Assembly (NCBI RefSeq): GCF_900115115.1
Contig: NZ_FOVI01000006.1
Location: 1 to 64,000, forward strand
DNA: 64,000 nt
Reading direction: 5' to 3'
Origin: Paenimyroides ummariense
Lineage (GTDB): Bacteria > Bacteroidota > Bacteroidia > Flavobacteriales > Flavobacteriaceae
The notes beneath the pieces are model-generated. The model saw nothing but the letters and a program-made list of their open reading frames with translations. It did no database searches and had not been told where the DNA came from. Shown here piece by piece: positions 34,988 to 43,708 of the stretch (position 1 is the first letter of the stretch; every line of letters starts with the position of its first letter). The position numbers and the translations under genes are program-made.

Positions 34988-37435
34988 TTATTGTATTATT
35001 AGGTTATGGCTTTCTATTACATTGTTATCGCACACCAATACTACACGGTATAAGCCCGGGGTATATTGACCGGTATTTATTTTAATGCTTGCATTATTTA
35101 AATTTAAAATATAATTAGCACTTGTATTACTGTTTACATTTACCAACATTATATAGGCATTATTACAATTAAGCTGATTATATTGTACTGTTACATTGTT
35201 TGTTGCTGGATTTGGATAAATGTTATGAAGTAATACAGAATTGTTAGGTATTATAGTAACTTCTTTCATGTCTTTATACCCATCATAATCTGCAACAACT
35301 TCTAACAAATAGGTCCCGTTTGTATTACTTACTGTATAATTTTGCCCGGTATGTAATAAAGTACCATTGGCATCGTACCAGTTATAAACTGCGGGTTCGT
35401 TAATAGTTACTGCTTGTAAAGTGTTGTTAGCCACAGTAGCGTCGGCAGTGAACAAATCGCGTTCATTTTTATTAACTAAATACAGTTCGCCACCGATTAA
35501 TTCGTTGGAATCGTTATCCCAATGTTCTACATTAAATCCAAACAGGTCATTGCTTGTATAAGCATCAGTTAAAAAATTTACTTTAACATTTAACAAACCA
35601 AAGTCATTTGCAGGAAAATTATTTAGGAATATTTCGGTGTCTTCATTCACAATTATAGTTTTTTCGCCAAAATTTGTGAAGTTTGATCCTTGAAAACCAC
35701 TACTTTGCCATATAGACCATAATTTATTATCAAAGGTAAATTTAACTTCTGCTTCATTAAAAATATTTGTATTAGAATTATATGATATATAATTACTTAA
35801 CTTTAATTTGAATTTTTTAACTGCACCTGTAAAATTACCAATGTGAATTTTACCTGAATTTGATGAAGTGTTATTAATTACATGAACATTTTTTAAAGCA
35901 ATATTGTTGCTGTTTAAAAAGTGATAATAGACGCCATTGTGTTCTGGCAAAGTAGAAACATCATTTGGAGATTCTATTTTTGCCATTAAACAATAATGCC
36001 AAGGTTCGTTTATGGTTGAATAATTAGCTGGATTTGGTACAGCCCAAGGAAATGTAAAAATATGTTCTTCATAAGATTCTAAAGCAGGTAAATCTATTTC
36101 ACCAATTAAACCACCTAGCGGATAGCCATTTACATTGTAAGTACCGCTCTCCCATACATCCATAGGTAAATTGGTTCCTGCTTTTGTCCAATATAATTTT
36201 AGTTTTCCTTCCCCGGCAGAGATTGAACAGCCTTTGTTAACTACACGAACTTTAATATAATTATTGCCAATACCATAAACAGGATTTTCATGAGATAAAT
36301 TGTTATCATTCGTTGTACGCACCCAAATATCTGGGCTTGTCCAAAAGTTTTGCGTAACGGTATTTGGTTCTACACCAAAATCATCTTCCCCATCTCTTAT
36401 TACAAAATCATAATCAAAATCATTCTCATCTGTAATTAAAGCTCTTTTTACATCATTACTTAAATCTGCATTATCTATACCATAATGAATTCGTTCCGCT
36501 TGACCTAAAGACAACCCAATTTTGCATTGCGAACCACCATAAGACATTATGTTGCTAATAAGGGCGCTATCAACCTGATAAGGTGTGCCATCACAATTTA
36601 TCTCATTGCCAAAATAATTACAATTAGCGTCTGTGTTATAATATTGGTGTGTAGAGTTTCCTCTTAAACCGGGATCTGCAGCAGTGTCTCTTACATAATC
36701 CCCGGCACTATCTGCATTATAAGTAGGGTCGTTCGGATCTCGGGTTACATGTTCACATCCAGACAGGCTGCCCATTCCATTCGGTGAATTAGGTATCTCA
36801 TTCTCATTCCGGTTTCCAATGGTATGCATAATACCCAATGCATGTGCCATTTCGTGAGCAAGTAGTGCTTTATCATACATAGATGGTTGCCTAATGGCAA
36901 TTGCATTATTATAATAATTTGTAACACCCCCTACTCCAGGAATGGGGGTAACATTTGGTGCCATATAAACATTAATTGCGTTGTCTAAATAAGCATTATT
37001 TAGCATTCCTGAATCTTTTAATTCCCAATGCCAAGCCCCGTTTAAAACAGCATCATCATGTAAAACACCTATGCCGGTTAAAGCAAAACAAATATTATAA
37101 TCTTTATAGTAGTTATTCAAATTTTTTATATATTCAACTGCCTCGTGATAAGGAACCCAGACTCCGGTTGATCCATCGGTACTTCTAACATTCCAAATTT
37201 GTATTCTAAATTTTTTGGGAGTTAGCTGATAACCCACAGGCGTACTAAAAAATGGCGATAAAGAATTAATTTGATTCGATTGAAATGTTTGATTTGTAAT
37301 ACCTAAAGCTGTGCGTTGGCTTGTGGTTAAATCGTCGTACACAATACAGCCTTGTGCAGAAATAGTATTAACTGTCAATATTAATAGAGCAAGTAAATAA
37401 AATAGACGACTCTTTTTTAGTGTAGTGTTTTTCAT
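34988..37435 (-). CDS. T9SS-secreted M43-type (pappalysin-like) zinc metalloprotease
   Basis: This 815-residue protein has a signal peptide (cleavage near TISAQG, residue 27-28). The catalytic zinc site HEMAHALGIMH at 194-204 matches the metzincin pattern HExxHxxGxxH, and the downstream SNIMSYGG is the Met-turn. Cysteines nearby fit pappalysin-like M43 enzymes. The middle region (about 350-650) is beta-rich and may bind substrate. The C-terminal 75-80 residues (HNIYPNPATNNVTVQYNQ... SHNLIIQ) form a T9SS type A sorting domain. It is expected outside the cell; the substrate is unknown. It is followed 2 bases later by the LRR-like T9SS gene. Confidence 0.9.
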   Translation of the reverse strand: MKNTTLKKSRLFYLLALLILTVNTISAQGCIVYDDLTTSQRTALGITNQTFQSNQINSLSPFFSTPVGYQLTPKKFRIQIWNVRSTDGSTGVWVPYHEAVEYIKNLNNYYKDYNICFALTGIGVLHDDAVLNGAWHWELKDSGMLNNAYLDNAINVYMAPNVTPIPGVGGVTNYYNNAIAIRQPSMYDKALLAHEMAHALGIMHTIGNRNENEIPNSPNGMGSLSGCEHVTRDPNDPTYNADSAGDYVRDTAADPGLRGNSTHQYYNTDANCNYFGNEINCDGTPYQVDSALISNIMSYGGSQCKIGLSLGQAERIHYGIDNADLSNDVKRALITDENDFDYDFVIRDGEDDFGVEPNTVTQNFWTSPDIWVRTTNDNNLSHENPVYGIGNNYIKVRVVNKGCSISAGEGKLKLYWTKAGTNLPMDVWESGTYNVNGYPLGGLIGEIDLPALESYEEHIFTFPWAVPNPANYSTINEPWHYCLMAKIESPNDVSTLPEHNGVYYHFLNSNNIALKNVHVINNTSSNSGKIHIGNFTGAVKKFKLKLSNYISYNSNTNIFNEAEVKFTFDNKLWSIWQSSGFQGSNFTNFGEKTIIVNEDTEIFLNNFPANDFGLLNVKVNFLTDAYTSNDLFGFNVEHWDNDSNELIGGELYLVNKNERDLFTADATVANNTLQAVTINEPAVYNWYDANGTLLHTGQNYTVSNTNGTYLLEVVADYDGYKDMKEVTIIPNNSVLLHNIYPNPATNNVTVQYNQLNCNNAYIMLVNVNSNTSANYILNLNNASIKINTGQYTPGLYRVVLVCDNNVIESHNLIIQ

Positions 37436-37526
37436 TTTTTATATGTTTTTATTTTGTTAATATTAATAATCAAATATAATTAAAAAATTAACATAAAAAA
37501 TCATTAATAATTAGTTATGTAGTAAT

Positions 37527-37625
37527 TTTAATTTATCTGAAATTCGAAACCATGCTTTTACTTTTTCTAAAGAACGGTTTGAAGCTGAAATGAAAAGCTA
37601 TGTTTTAAATCTTTTACCTATTTAG
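37527..37625 (+). pseudogene. Remnant 3' end of a family 4 glycosyltransferase
   Basis: Reading in frame from 37527 gives F-NLSEIRNHAFTFSKERFE followed by about 13 more residues and TAG at 37623-37625. This matches the C terminus of the intact GT4 at 32937-34022 (NLSEIRNHAFTFCKERFE). The DNA from 37530 to 37583 is identical to 33921-33974 at 49 of 54 positions. A stop at 37512 closes the frame upstream and no start exists, so it is a non-functional fragment. It directly precedes the resumed polysaccharide genes. Confidence 0.85.
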
Positions 37626-37675
37626 ATTTATTATAAAAACTAAATTTAGGTCTTTTCTATAATTATTTTAAACCG

Positions 37676-37683
37676 TACTTTTG
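37676..37683 (+). promoter_or_regulatory. -7 promoter element (TACTTTTG)
   Basis: A TAnnTTTG match 19 bases before ATG 37703, restarting transcription of the second part of the polysaccharide locus after the inserted leftward pair. Confidence 0.55.
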
Positions 37684-37702
37684 CTTAACAAAATTTTCAC
37701 AA

Positions 37703-38686
37703 ATGAAACGGGTATTAATTACGGGTGCTGCAGGTTTTTTGGGTTCACATTTATGTGATCGCTTTATAAACGAAGGTTTTTATGTTATTGGAATGGATAA
37801 TTTAATTACTGGGGATTTAAAAAATATTGCGCATTTGTTTAAAAATGAATATTTTGAGTTTTATCACCACGATGTAACCAAGTTTGTTCACGTACCCGGA
37901 AATTTAAATTACATTTTGCATTTTGCATCGCCGGCAAGCCCGATCGATTATTTAAAAATTCCCATACAGACCTTAAAAGTAGGATCGTTAGGAACTCATA
38001 ATTTGTTAGGATTGGCAAAAGCCAAAAACGCCAGAATTTTAATTGCATCAACTTCTGAAGTTTATGGCGATCCGTTAATTCATCCGCAAACCGAAGATTA
38101 TTATGGAAACGTAAACACGATTGGACCTCGCGGAGTTTACGACGAAGCCAAGCGTTTTCAGGAATCACTAACAATGGCATATCATAATTTTCATGGTTTG
38201 GAAACGCGTATTGTTCGTATTTTTAATACGTACGGACCAAGAATGCGCTTGAACGACGGTCGTGTAATCCCGGCATTTATGGGTCAGGCGTTACGAGGCG
38301 AAGATTTAACGATTTTTGGCGATGGAAACCAAACGCGTTCTTTTTGTTATGTTGATGATCAGATCGAAGGAATTTTCAGGTTGTTAATGAGCGATTATCA
38401 TTTGCCTGTGAACATTGGAAACCCTGATGAAATCACGATTAACGACTTTGCAAAAGAAATTATTCAGCTAACCGGAACCAATCAAAAAATAGTTTACAAA
38501 CCGTTGCCGGAAAATGATCCGTTACAACGCCAACCCGATACATCATTAGCAAAAAAATTATTAAATTGGGAAGCAAAAACCGACCGTAAAACCGGTTTAC
38601 AGAAAACGTTCGATTATTTTAAAACTTTATCGGCAGAAGAATTGCAAAAAGAAGAACACAAAGATTTTTCTAAATACATTTATTAG
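37703..38686 (+). CDS. UDP-glucuronate decarboxylase-like SDR enzyme
   Basis: This 327-residue extended SDR has the NAD-binding [10 protein letters not shown] (residues 8-17), the [14 protein letters not shown] segment (about 116-129) and the catalytic YDEAK (Tyr146, Lys150) followed by the [10 protein letters not shown] block. STSEVYGDP plus [14 protein letters not shown] is characteristic of UDP-xylose synthase, which converts UDP-glucuronate to UDP-xylose. A related 4,6-dehydratase is possible. It supplies an activated sugar for the adjacent glycosyltransferases and is coupled to the next gene (TAGTG). Confidence 0.85.
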   Translation: MKRVLITGAAGFLGSHLCDRFINEGFYVIGMDNLITGDLKNIAHLFKNEYFEFYHHDVTKFVHVPGNLNYILHFASPASPIDYLKIPIQTLKVGSLGTHNLLGLAKAKNARILIASTSEVYGDPLIHPQTEDYYGNVNTIGPRGVYDEAKRFQESLTMAYHNFHGLETRIVRIFNTYGPRMRLNDGRVIPAFMGQALRGEDLTIFGDGNQTRSFCYVDDQIEGIFRLLMSDYHLPVNIGNPDEITINDFAKEIIQLTGTNQKIVYKPLPENDPLQRQPDTSLAKKLLNWEAKTDRKTGLQKTFDYFKTLSAEELQKEEHKDFSKYIY

Positions 38687-40029
38687 TGCAGCGCAAAATA
38701 GGTAGATATTCCAAGTATTTAAGACCCATTACCATAACTTTTGACTTAATAGTTTTGGTAATTTTTGGTATTTGGCTGTTGCCCGACAGTTTTCAAGCAA
38801 CTTATTTTTATCTGTACCTTGCCTTTTCTTGGATTGTAATATCGATAACCACTAAATTTTATCAGGTATATCGTTTCACAAAACTAATTCAAATTGCCCA
38901 AAAAACAATCAAGCAATACTTTTTATTCGCTTTAAACATATTTGCCTTAAACGGTTTGTTTTCGCTAACAAAAGAGTATAATGTAGTTGGATATTATCTG
39001 TTAGGTACTGCAATTGTTATTGTTCTGGCAAAGTATCTTATTTTCTGGCTACTTAAATTATTCAGAAAATACTATAAAGGAAATATACGTAGAATTGTTG
39101 TTGTTGGTCATGATGATTTAACTGCCAATTTTATAAAATTTGTAACCGGAAATGATGATTATGGTTATAAATTATTCGGTAATTTTTCTTTAATTGATAC
39201 TTCTCCCGAAGATGTTATCGCGTTTTGTATAGAAAATGACATCGATGAAATTTATCTTAGTTTAGAGAAAGCAAACACCAAACAGGTTTCTGTTTTTATT
39301 GATTATGTTGATAATAACCTAAAACTTTTAAAGTTTCTTCCATCACAAAAAGATCTGCTTTCAGCCAATTTAAAGGTCGATTATTATGGAGTAATTCCTG
39401 TAATGGCATCAAGAACTACTCCGTTGAATGATCCATTGAATTACTTTATTAAGCGCGTATTCGATATCATTTTTTCATCGCTTGTAATCATTTTAATTAT
39501 GTCGTGGTTAACGCCGCTAATTGCTATTTTAATTAGGTTGGAATCTAAAGGTCCTATTTTCTTCAAACAGAAAAGAAATGGGCTTGATTATGAGGAGTTT
39601 AACTGTTATAAGTTTCGATCAATGTTTGTTAACGAAAAAGCAGATATTGATGAAGCCGTAAAGAACGATCCCCGAATAACAAAAGTGGGAGCATTTATCC
39701 GTAGAACAAGTATCGACGAAATGCCGCAGTTTTTTAATGTTTTATTTGGTAGTATGTCTGTTGTAGGACCACGTCCGCACATGTTGAATTTTACCGAAAA
39801 ATACGCGGTAAAAGTCAATAAGTTTAAAGCACGCCATTTTATTAAACCCGGAATTACCGGAATGGCACAAACACATGGTTATCGAGGCGAAATTGAAAAC
39901 GATACAGATATTATCAACCGAATTAAATACGATATTTTTTACATGGAAAGCTGGTCGTTGCTACTTGACTTGAAGATTATTTATCTTACCATAAAAAATG
40001 CAATAAAAGGCGAAAAAAAGGCTTATTAA
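38686..40029 (+). CDS. Polyprenyl-phosphate sugar phosphotransferase (WcaJ/WbaP-type, GTG start)
   Basis: This 447-residue protein has four N-terminal membrane helices (about residues 14-130), a CoA-binding-like Rossmann region (about 140-210) and a C-terminal bacterial sugar transferase domain. That domain holds the re-entrant helix, KFRSM (about 308-312), the RRTSIDEMPQFFNVL segment (about 341-355) and VVGPRPH. It transfers a sugar phosphate to undecaprenyl phosphate, the initiating step for capsule or O-antigen. It starts at GTG 38686, sharing a base with the upstream stop. Confidence 0.9.
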   Translation: MQRKIGRYSKYLRPITITFDLIVLVIFGIWLLPDSFQATYFYLYLAFSWIVISITTKFYQVYRFTKLIQIAQKTIKQYFLFALNIFALNGLFSLTKEYNVVGYYLLGTAIVIVLAKYLIFWLLKLFRKYYKGNIRRIVVVGHDDLTANFIKFVTGNDDYGYKLFGNFSLIDTSPEDVIAFCIENDIDEIYLSLEKANTKQVSVFIDYVDNNLKLLKFLPSQKDLLSANLKVDYYGVIPVMASRTTPLNDPLNYFIKRVFDIIFSSLVIILIMSWLTPLIAILIRLESKGPIFFKQKRNGLDYEEFNCYKFRSMFVNEKADIDEAVKNDPRITKVGAFIRRTSIDEMPQFFNVLFGSMSVVGPRPHMLNFTEKYAVKVNKFKARHFIKPGITGMAQTHGYRGEIENDTDIINRIKYDIFYMESWSLLLDLKIIYLTIKNAIKGEKKAY

Positions 40030-40033
40030 TTAC

Positions 40034-40041
40034 TAATTTTG
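40034..40041 (+). promoter_or_regulatory. -7 promoter element (TAATTTTG) for purD
   Basis: A TAnnTTTG match 24 bases before the purD ATG and 4 bases after the upstream stop codon. Confidence 0.55.
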
Positions 40042-40065
40042 CAATAAAACTACAACACAACAAAT

Positions 40066-41337
40066 ATGAATATTTTACTATTAGGATCGGGCGGAAGAGA
40101 GCATGCATTAGCGTGGAAAATTACTCAAAGTACCAAATGCAGCCAGTTATTTGTAGCACCGGGTAACGCAGGTATTGCGCAAATTGCAACCAATGTTGCT
40201 GTAAACCCAACAGATTTTAACGCTGTTAAACAGTTTGTTTTAAACAACGCTGTAGAAATGGTGGTTGTTGGTCCGGAAGATCCTTTGGTTAAAGGTATTT
40301 ACGATTTTTTCAAGAACGATACTGCTTTAAACGGCATTCCTGTGATTGGTCCGTCACAACACGGTGCACAATTGGAGGGAAGTAAAGAATTTGCCAAACA
40401 GTTTTTGGTAAAAAATAATATTCCAACAGCTCGATACGAAGCTTTTACGAAAGATACCGTTGAGGCAGGTAAAGAATTTCTAAAGACTTTAAATCCACCT
40501 TACGTATTGAAAGCCGATGGTTTGGCTGCTGGTAAAGGTGTTTTAATATTGAATGATTTAGCCGAAGCACAGCAGGAATTAAGCAATATGTTGGTTGATG
40601 CTAAGTTTGGCGACGCATCGTCTAAAGTTGTTATTGAAGAATTTTTAGACGGAATTGAATTGTCGTGTTTTGTTTTGACGGATGGAAAATCATATAAGAT
40701 ATTGCCAACAGCTAAAGATTACAAACGAATTGGCGAAGGCGATACGGGTTTAAATACAGGTGGAATGGGCGCTGTTTCTCCGGTTCCGTTTGCCGATGCA
40801 GAATTTATGCAAAAGGTAGAAGAACGTGTTGTAATACCAACAATTAATGGTTTAAAAAGTGATGCTATTGAATATAAAGGCTTTGTTTTTATTGGTTTGA
40901 TAAAGGTAGGAAACGATCCGTTTGTAATTGAATACAATGTTCGTATGGGCGATCCGGAAACGGAAGTGGTTATACCTCGTGTAAAATCGGATCTTGTGGA
41001 ATTGTTTCAGGCAGTTGCAAATCAAACGTTGGCAAATACGGTGTTAGAAATCGACGAAAGAACTGCTACAACCGTAATGATTGTTTCGGGTGGATATCCT
41101 GAAGATTACGAAAAAGGCAAGCCGATTACTGGTTTGGATGATGTTGAAAACTCGATTGTTTTTCATGCAGGAACTGCCGAAAAAGATGGAACTATCGTTA
41201 CTAACGGCGGGCGTGTAATTGCAGTAACATCATACGGAGAAAACTTTAAAGACGCTTTAAAGCAATCGTACAAAAACGTTGAAAAAATAAACTTCGACAA
41301 AAAATATTACCGTACCGATTTAGGTTTTGATTTGTAA
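40066..41337 (+). CDS. purD: Phosphoribosylamine-glycine ligase
   Basis: This 423-residue ATP-grasp enzyme joins glycine to 5-phosphoribosylamine, the second step of de novo purine synthesis. It starts with the family N terminus NILLLGSGGREHALAWKI, contains LKADGLAAGKGV (about residues 145-156), the GDTGLNTGGMGAVSP block (about 225-239) and the metal-binding IEYNVRMGDPETEV (about 288-301). Length is normal. It is a single gene followed by two long palindromes. Confidence 0.97.
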   Translation: MNILLLGSGGREHALAWKITQSTKCSQLFVAPGNAGIAQIATNVAVNPTDFNAVKQFVLNNAVEMVVVGPEDPLVKGIYDFFKNDTALNGIPVIGPSQHGAQLEGSKEFAKQFLVKNNIPTARYEAFTKDTVEAGKEFLKTLNPPYVLKADGLAAGKGVLILNDLAEAQQELSNMLVDAKFGDASSKVVIEEFLDGIELSCFVLTDGKSYKILPTAKDYKRIGEGDTGLNTGGMGAVSPVPFADAEFMQKVEERVVIPTINGLKSDAIEYKGFVFIGLIKVGNDPFVIEYNVRMGDPETEVVIPRVKSDLVELFQAVANQTLANTVLEIDERTATTVMIVSGGYPEDYEKGKPITGLDDVENSIVFHAGTAEKDGTIVTNGGRVIAVTSYGENFKDALKQSYKNVEKINFDKKYYRTDLGFDL

Positions 41338-41344
41338 AAAAGAC

Positions 41345-41377
41345 AGACCTCACAGGTTTTTAAAACCTTTGAGGTCT
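41345..41377. terminator. Near-perfect palindrome 1 after purD
   Basis: A 16-bp stem (41345-41360 with 41362-41377, core AGACCTCA/TGAGGTCT) with a single mismatch and almost no loop, starting 8 bases after the purD stop. It can end transcription from either side. The wording resembles a dispersed palindrome of flavobacterial genomes. Confidence 0.6.
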
Positions 41378-41406
41378 TAAAAAAATATGTTATCCTAATA
41401 AATTAT

Positions 41407-41443
41407 AAAACCCCGACAGAGTTTCAAACTCTGCCGGGGTTTT
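41407..41443. terminator. Near-perfect palindrome 2 before the reductase gene
   Basis: An 18-bp stem (41407-41424 with 41426-41443, core ACCCCGACAGAG/CTCTGCCGGGGT) with one mismatch, flanked by A and T runs. It is probably a bidirectional terminator for the leftward reductase gene, but may also be a mobile palindromic repeat. Confidence 0.65.
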
Positions 41444-41486
41444 TATTTAACTAAAAATAGAACTTTATGTTATAATTTATCAACGA

Positions 41487-42533
41487 TTAAACATCATCAA
41501 AATCAACATAAATTTCATCTGATGTAACATAAGCTTGGCAAGCCAAAAGTAAGCCTTCTTCAATTTCATCGTCCATTAAAATATGATTGGTTTTCATTTC
41601 TGCCGATCCTTTCACTGTACGGCACATACACGAACTACAAATACCGCCTTGGCATGAATACGGCGCATCAACACCGTGTTTTAAAGCGGCATTTAAAATG
41701 TTTTCGGTACGTGGCATGTTAAAGGTTGTTTCAACATCGTCAACCATAACAGTAACTTTTACCATTCCTTCTCCCGTAACCGGAATTTCACCATTGGTAG
41801 AGCTTGTGGTAAACAATTCGTAATGAATTTGCTCTTCGTTGGCTCCGTTTTCAATTAAAACATCGGTAACTTTTTTAATCATATCTTCCGGACCGCACAA
41901 GAAATACTCATCAACACGTTTTTCACTATGTTTGTTCTTAAGTACGAAATTGATGGTAGATCGTTCAATTCTTCCAAACAAAGCACCTTCTGGATGTGTT
42001 TTTGTAAAGGTATAATGTACAAAAAATCGACCTAAATATTGGCTTTTAAGTGCATCGATCTCATTAAAATAAATGGTATCTTCTACAGTTTTATTTCCAT
42101 AAATCAATACAAAAGTGGTATCAGTAGCACTTTCTAATGTATCCTTTGCCAATGAAATAATCGGCGTAATACCGCTTCCTGCAGCAATTCCCACAATAAC
42201 TTTTGCTTCTTTATTCTCTAAAACAAACTTACCTTCGGGAACGGCAATTTCCAATTCATCGCCAACCTGCAATTGTTGTGTAGCGTAATTCGAGAACAAT
42301 CCGTTTTCTACCGCCTTAACAACAACGCGCAATTCGTTACTTTTCGGCGACGAACTTATAGAGTATGATCTTCTTATTTCTTCGCCGTTTATAACAGCTT
42401 TTATGTTTACGTATTGACCCGCCTGAAACTGATAATCTGCTTGTAAATGGGCAGGAATATCAAAAACAATCGAAACTGCCAAAGGCGTTTCTCTTCTTAT
42501 TTCTTTTACCTTTAAAGGATTGAATTTTGACAT
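41487..42533 (-). CDS. PaaE-like ferredoxin/flavin oxidoreductase
   Basis: This 348-residue protein joins a ferredoxin-NADP reductase-type module to a C-terminal plant-type 2Fe-2S domain. FAD binding: RRSYSIS (54-60). NAD(P)H binding: VGIAAGSGITPIISL (114-128) and YFLCGPEDMI (210-219). Iron-sulfur ligands: Cys294, Cys299, Cys302 and Cys332 (CX4CX2CX29C). This is the architecture of PaaE, the reductase of phenylacetyl-CoA epoxidase, and of related electron donors. No paa genes are present here, so the partner oxygenase or desaturase is unknown. Confidence 0.85.
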   Translation of the reverse strand: MSKFNPLKVKEIRRETPLAVSIVFDIPAHLQADYQFQAGQYVNIKAVINGEEIRRSYSISSSPKSNELRVVVKAVENGLFSNYATQQLQVGDELEIAVPEGKFVLENKEAKVIVGIAAGSGITPIISLAKDTLESATDTTFVLIYGNKTVEDTIYFNEIDALKSQYLGRFFVHYTFTKTHPEGALFGRIERSTINFVLKNKHSEKRVDEYFLCGPEDMIKKVTDVLIENGANEEQIHYELFTTSSTNGEIPVTGEGMVKVTVMVDDVETTFNMPRTENILNAALKHGVDAPYSCQGGICSSCMCRTVKGSAEMKTNHILMDDEIEEGLLLACQAYVTSDEIYVDFDDV

Positions 42534-42549
42534 TTGATTTTAATTTCTG

Positions 42550-42565
42550 CAAAAGTACAAAATTA
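42550..42565 (-). promoter_or_regulatory. Two adjacent -7-like elements for the reductase gene
   Basis: On the minus strand TAATTTTG (42565 to 42558) is directly followed by TACTTTTG (42557 to 42550), both TAnnTTTG matches, 16 bases or more before the start. Only one need be used. Confidence 0.45.
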
Positions 42566-42607
42566 CAACCGCTTAATACTGATATTTATCATTTCTGAAA
42601 CAATTTT

Positions 42608-42662
42608 ATACCTAAAATTTTGATGCATAAAAAAATTATGTATATTTGCCATACCTAAAATT
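42608..42662 (+). promoter_or_regulatory. Full promoter with candidate PadR operator
   Basis: A -33 TTTG (42619-42622), an 18-base spacer and a -7 TATATTTG (42641-42648) form a complete Bacteroidetes promoter, 23 bases before the padR start. The spacer holds the inverted repeat ATGCATAA/TTATGTAT (42623-42630, 42636-42643, one mismatch). A 12-base direct repeat ATACCTAAAATT lies on both sides (42608-42619 and 42651-42662). Autoregulation by PadR is inferred. Confidence 0.65.
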
Positions 42663-42671
42663 CATAAGTAT

Positions 42672-43013
42672 ATGAAAAAGCAACAATTATATAAAGGAAG
42701 TTTAAATACCATTATTATGAAACTTCTGGAACAGCACGGCAAAATGTACGGCTATGAAATTACCCAAAAGGTTAAAGAAATTACGCAGGGCGAAATGAAT
42801 ATTACCGAAGGTGCTTTGTATCCGGCATTGCACAAAATGGAAGCCGACGGTTTTTTAGATGTGGAAATGGATCGCGTGGACGGACGTATTCGTAAATACT
42901 ACAAGTTGACAGAAAGCGGTGTAAAAGAAACGGTTTCGCGTATGGAAGAGTTGGAGAATTTTGTACGTAACATGCAAAATATTGTAAACCCAAATTTAAA
43001 ATTAGGTTACTAA
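42672..43013 (+). CDS. PadR family transcriptional regulator
   Basis: This 113-residue regulator has a winged-helix DNA-binding domain (residues about 10-80) with the PadR signatures ITEGALYPALHKMEADGFL (about 41-59) and RIRKYYKLTESG (about 67-78), and a short C-terminal helix for dimerisation. PadR proteins usually repress membrane or efflux genes and respond to small ligands. The gene starts an operon with two related membrane proteins and a GldL-like protein; its stop shares a base with the next ATG (TAATG). Confidence 0.9.
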   Translation: MKKQQLYKGSLNTIIMKLLEQHGKMYGYEITQKVKEITQGEMNITEGALYPALHKMEADGFLDVEMDRVDGRIRKYYKLTESGVKETVSRMEELENFVRNMQNIVNPNLKLGY

Positions 43014-43708
43014 TGAAGTTATCGATAGAGCAAATACAGCAAATCGAAGAAAAACTGTATGTTGATTACGATTTTTATTACGATGATGCAAAGCACGAAG
43101 TAATAGATCATATAGCTTCAGAAATTGAAGAAGGAATGGGAAACGATTCTTTTGAAACATCGTTTGATAAAGTCTTTGAAAATTGGCACGATCGGTTACG
43201 AGAAGTTGAGTGGAGCGGAATGCATTTATACGGAAAAATTAAAATGCCTTTGTTTTATAAAGATCAATTATTGTCAACTTTTAGAAATGATCTAATTATT
43301 TGGGGTGTAATTTCGTTACTAGCTCCTGTGTTAATCTATCTTTTTAAAGATTCAATGGAAATAGAAACAATTAATAATGTGGTTTTTATTTATAAGATAG
43401 TTGTTTTTGCTATTGCTTTAATATTGAACCAATATGTTTTAAAAAAATATACCGAAGGAAATTACACTACAGTTTACGGACAAATTGCAGCATTTTCAAA
43501 TAAAAAAGCACTAGCAGCCATGAGTTTAATGGCTTTCTCTATGATTTTTATGCAACAAAATTCAATTAAATACAGAGAAAATCTTGACGGATGGATAGGT
43601 ATGTTAGTGTTCTTCAATGCTTTTTACTTCATGTTTATTATAAAATACTGCAATTATTTTCGTCATTTAAAAATGGTTAATAATATTAAGAAATGGAAAA
43701 ACGCTTAA
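43013..43708 (+). CDS. PadR-associated membrane protein 1 (HAAS-like N-terminal domain)
   Basis: This 231-residue protein has a cytoplasmic helical N-terminal domain (about residues 1-80) with YYDDAKHEVIDHIASEIEEGM, then four hydrophobic segments (about 95-115, 123-140, 160-178, 192-212). The N-terminal block has the layout of the HAAS/DUF1700-like domains that accompany PadR regulators. The next gene encodes a diverged relative. A sensor or signalling role with PadR is inferred from gene order. It overlaps the following gene by 16 bases. Confidence 0.65.
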   Translation: MKLSIEQIQQIEEKLYVDYDFYYDDAKHEVIDHIASEIEEGMGNDSFETSFDKVFENWHDRLREVEWSGMHLYGKIKMPLFYKDQLLSTFRNDLIIWGVISLLAPVLIYLFKDSMEIETINNVVFIYKIVVFAIALILNQYVLKKYTEGNYTTVYGQIAAFSNKKALAAMSLMAFSMIFMQQNSIKYRENLDGWIGMLVFFNAFYFMFIIKYCNYFRHLKMVNNIKKWKNA

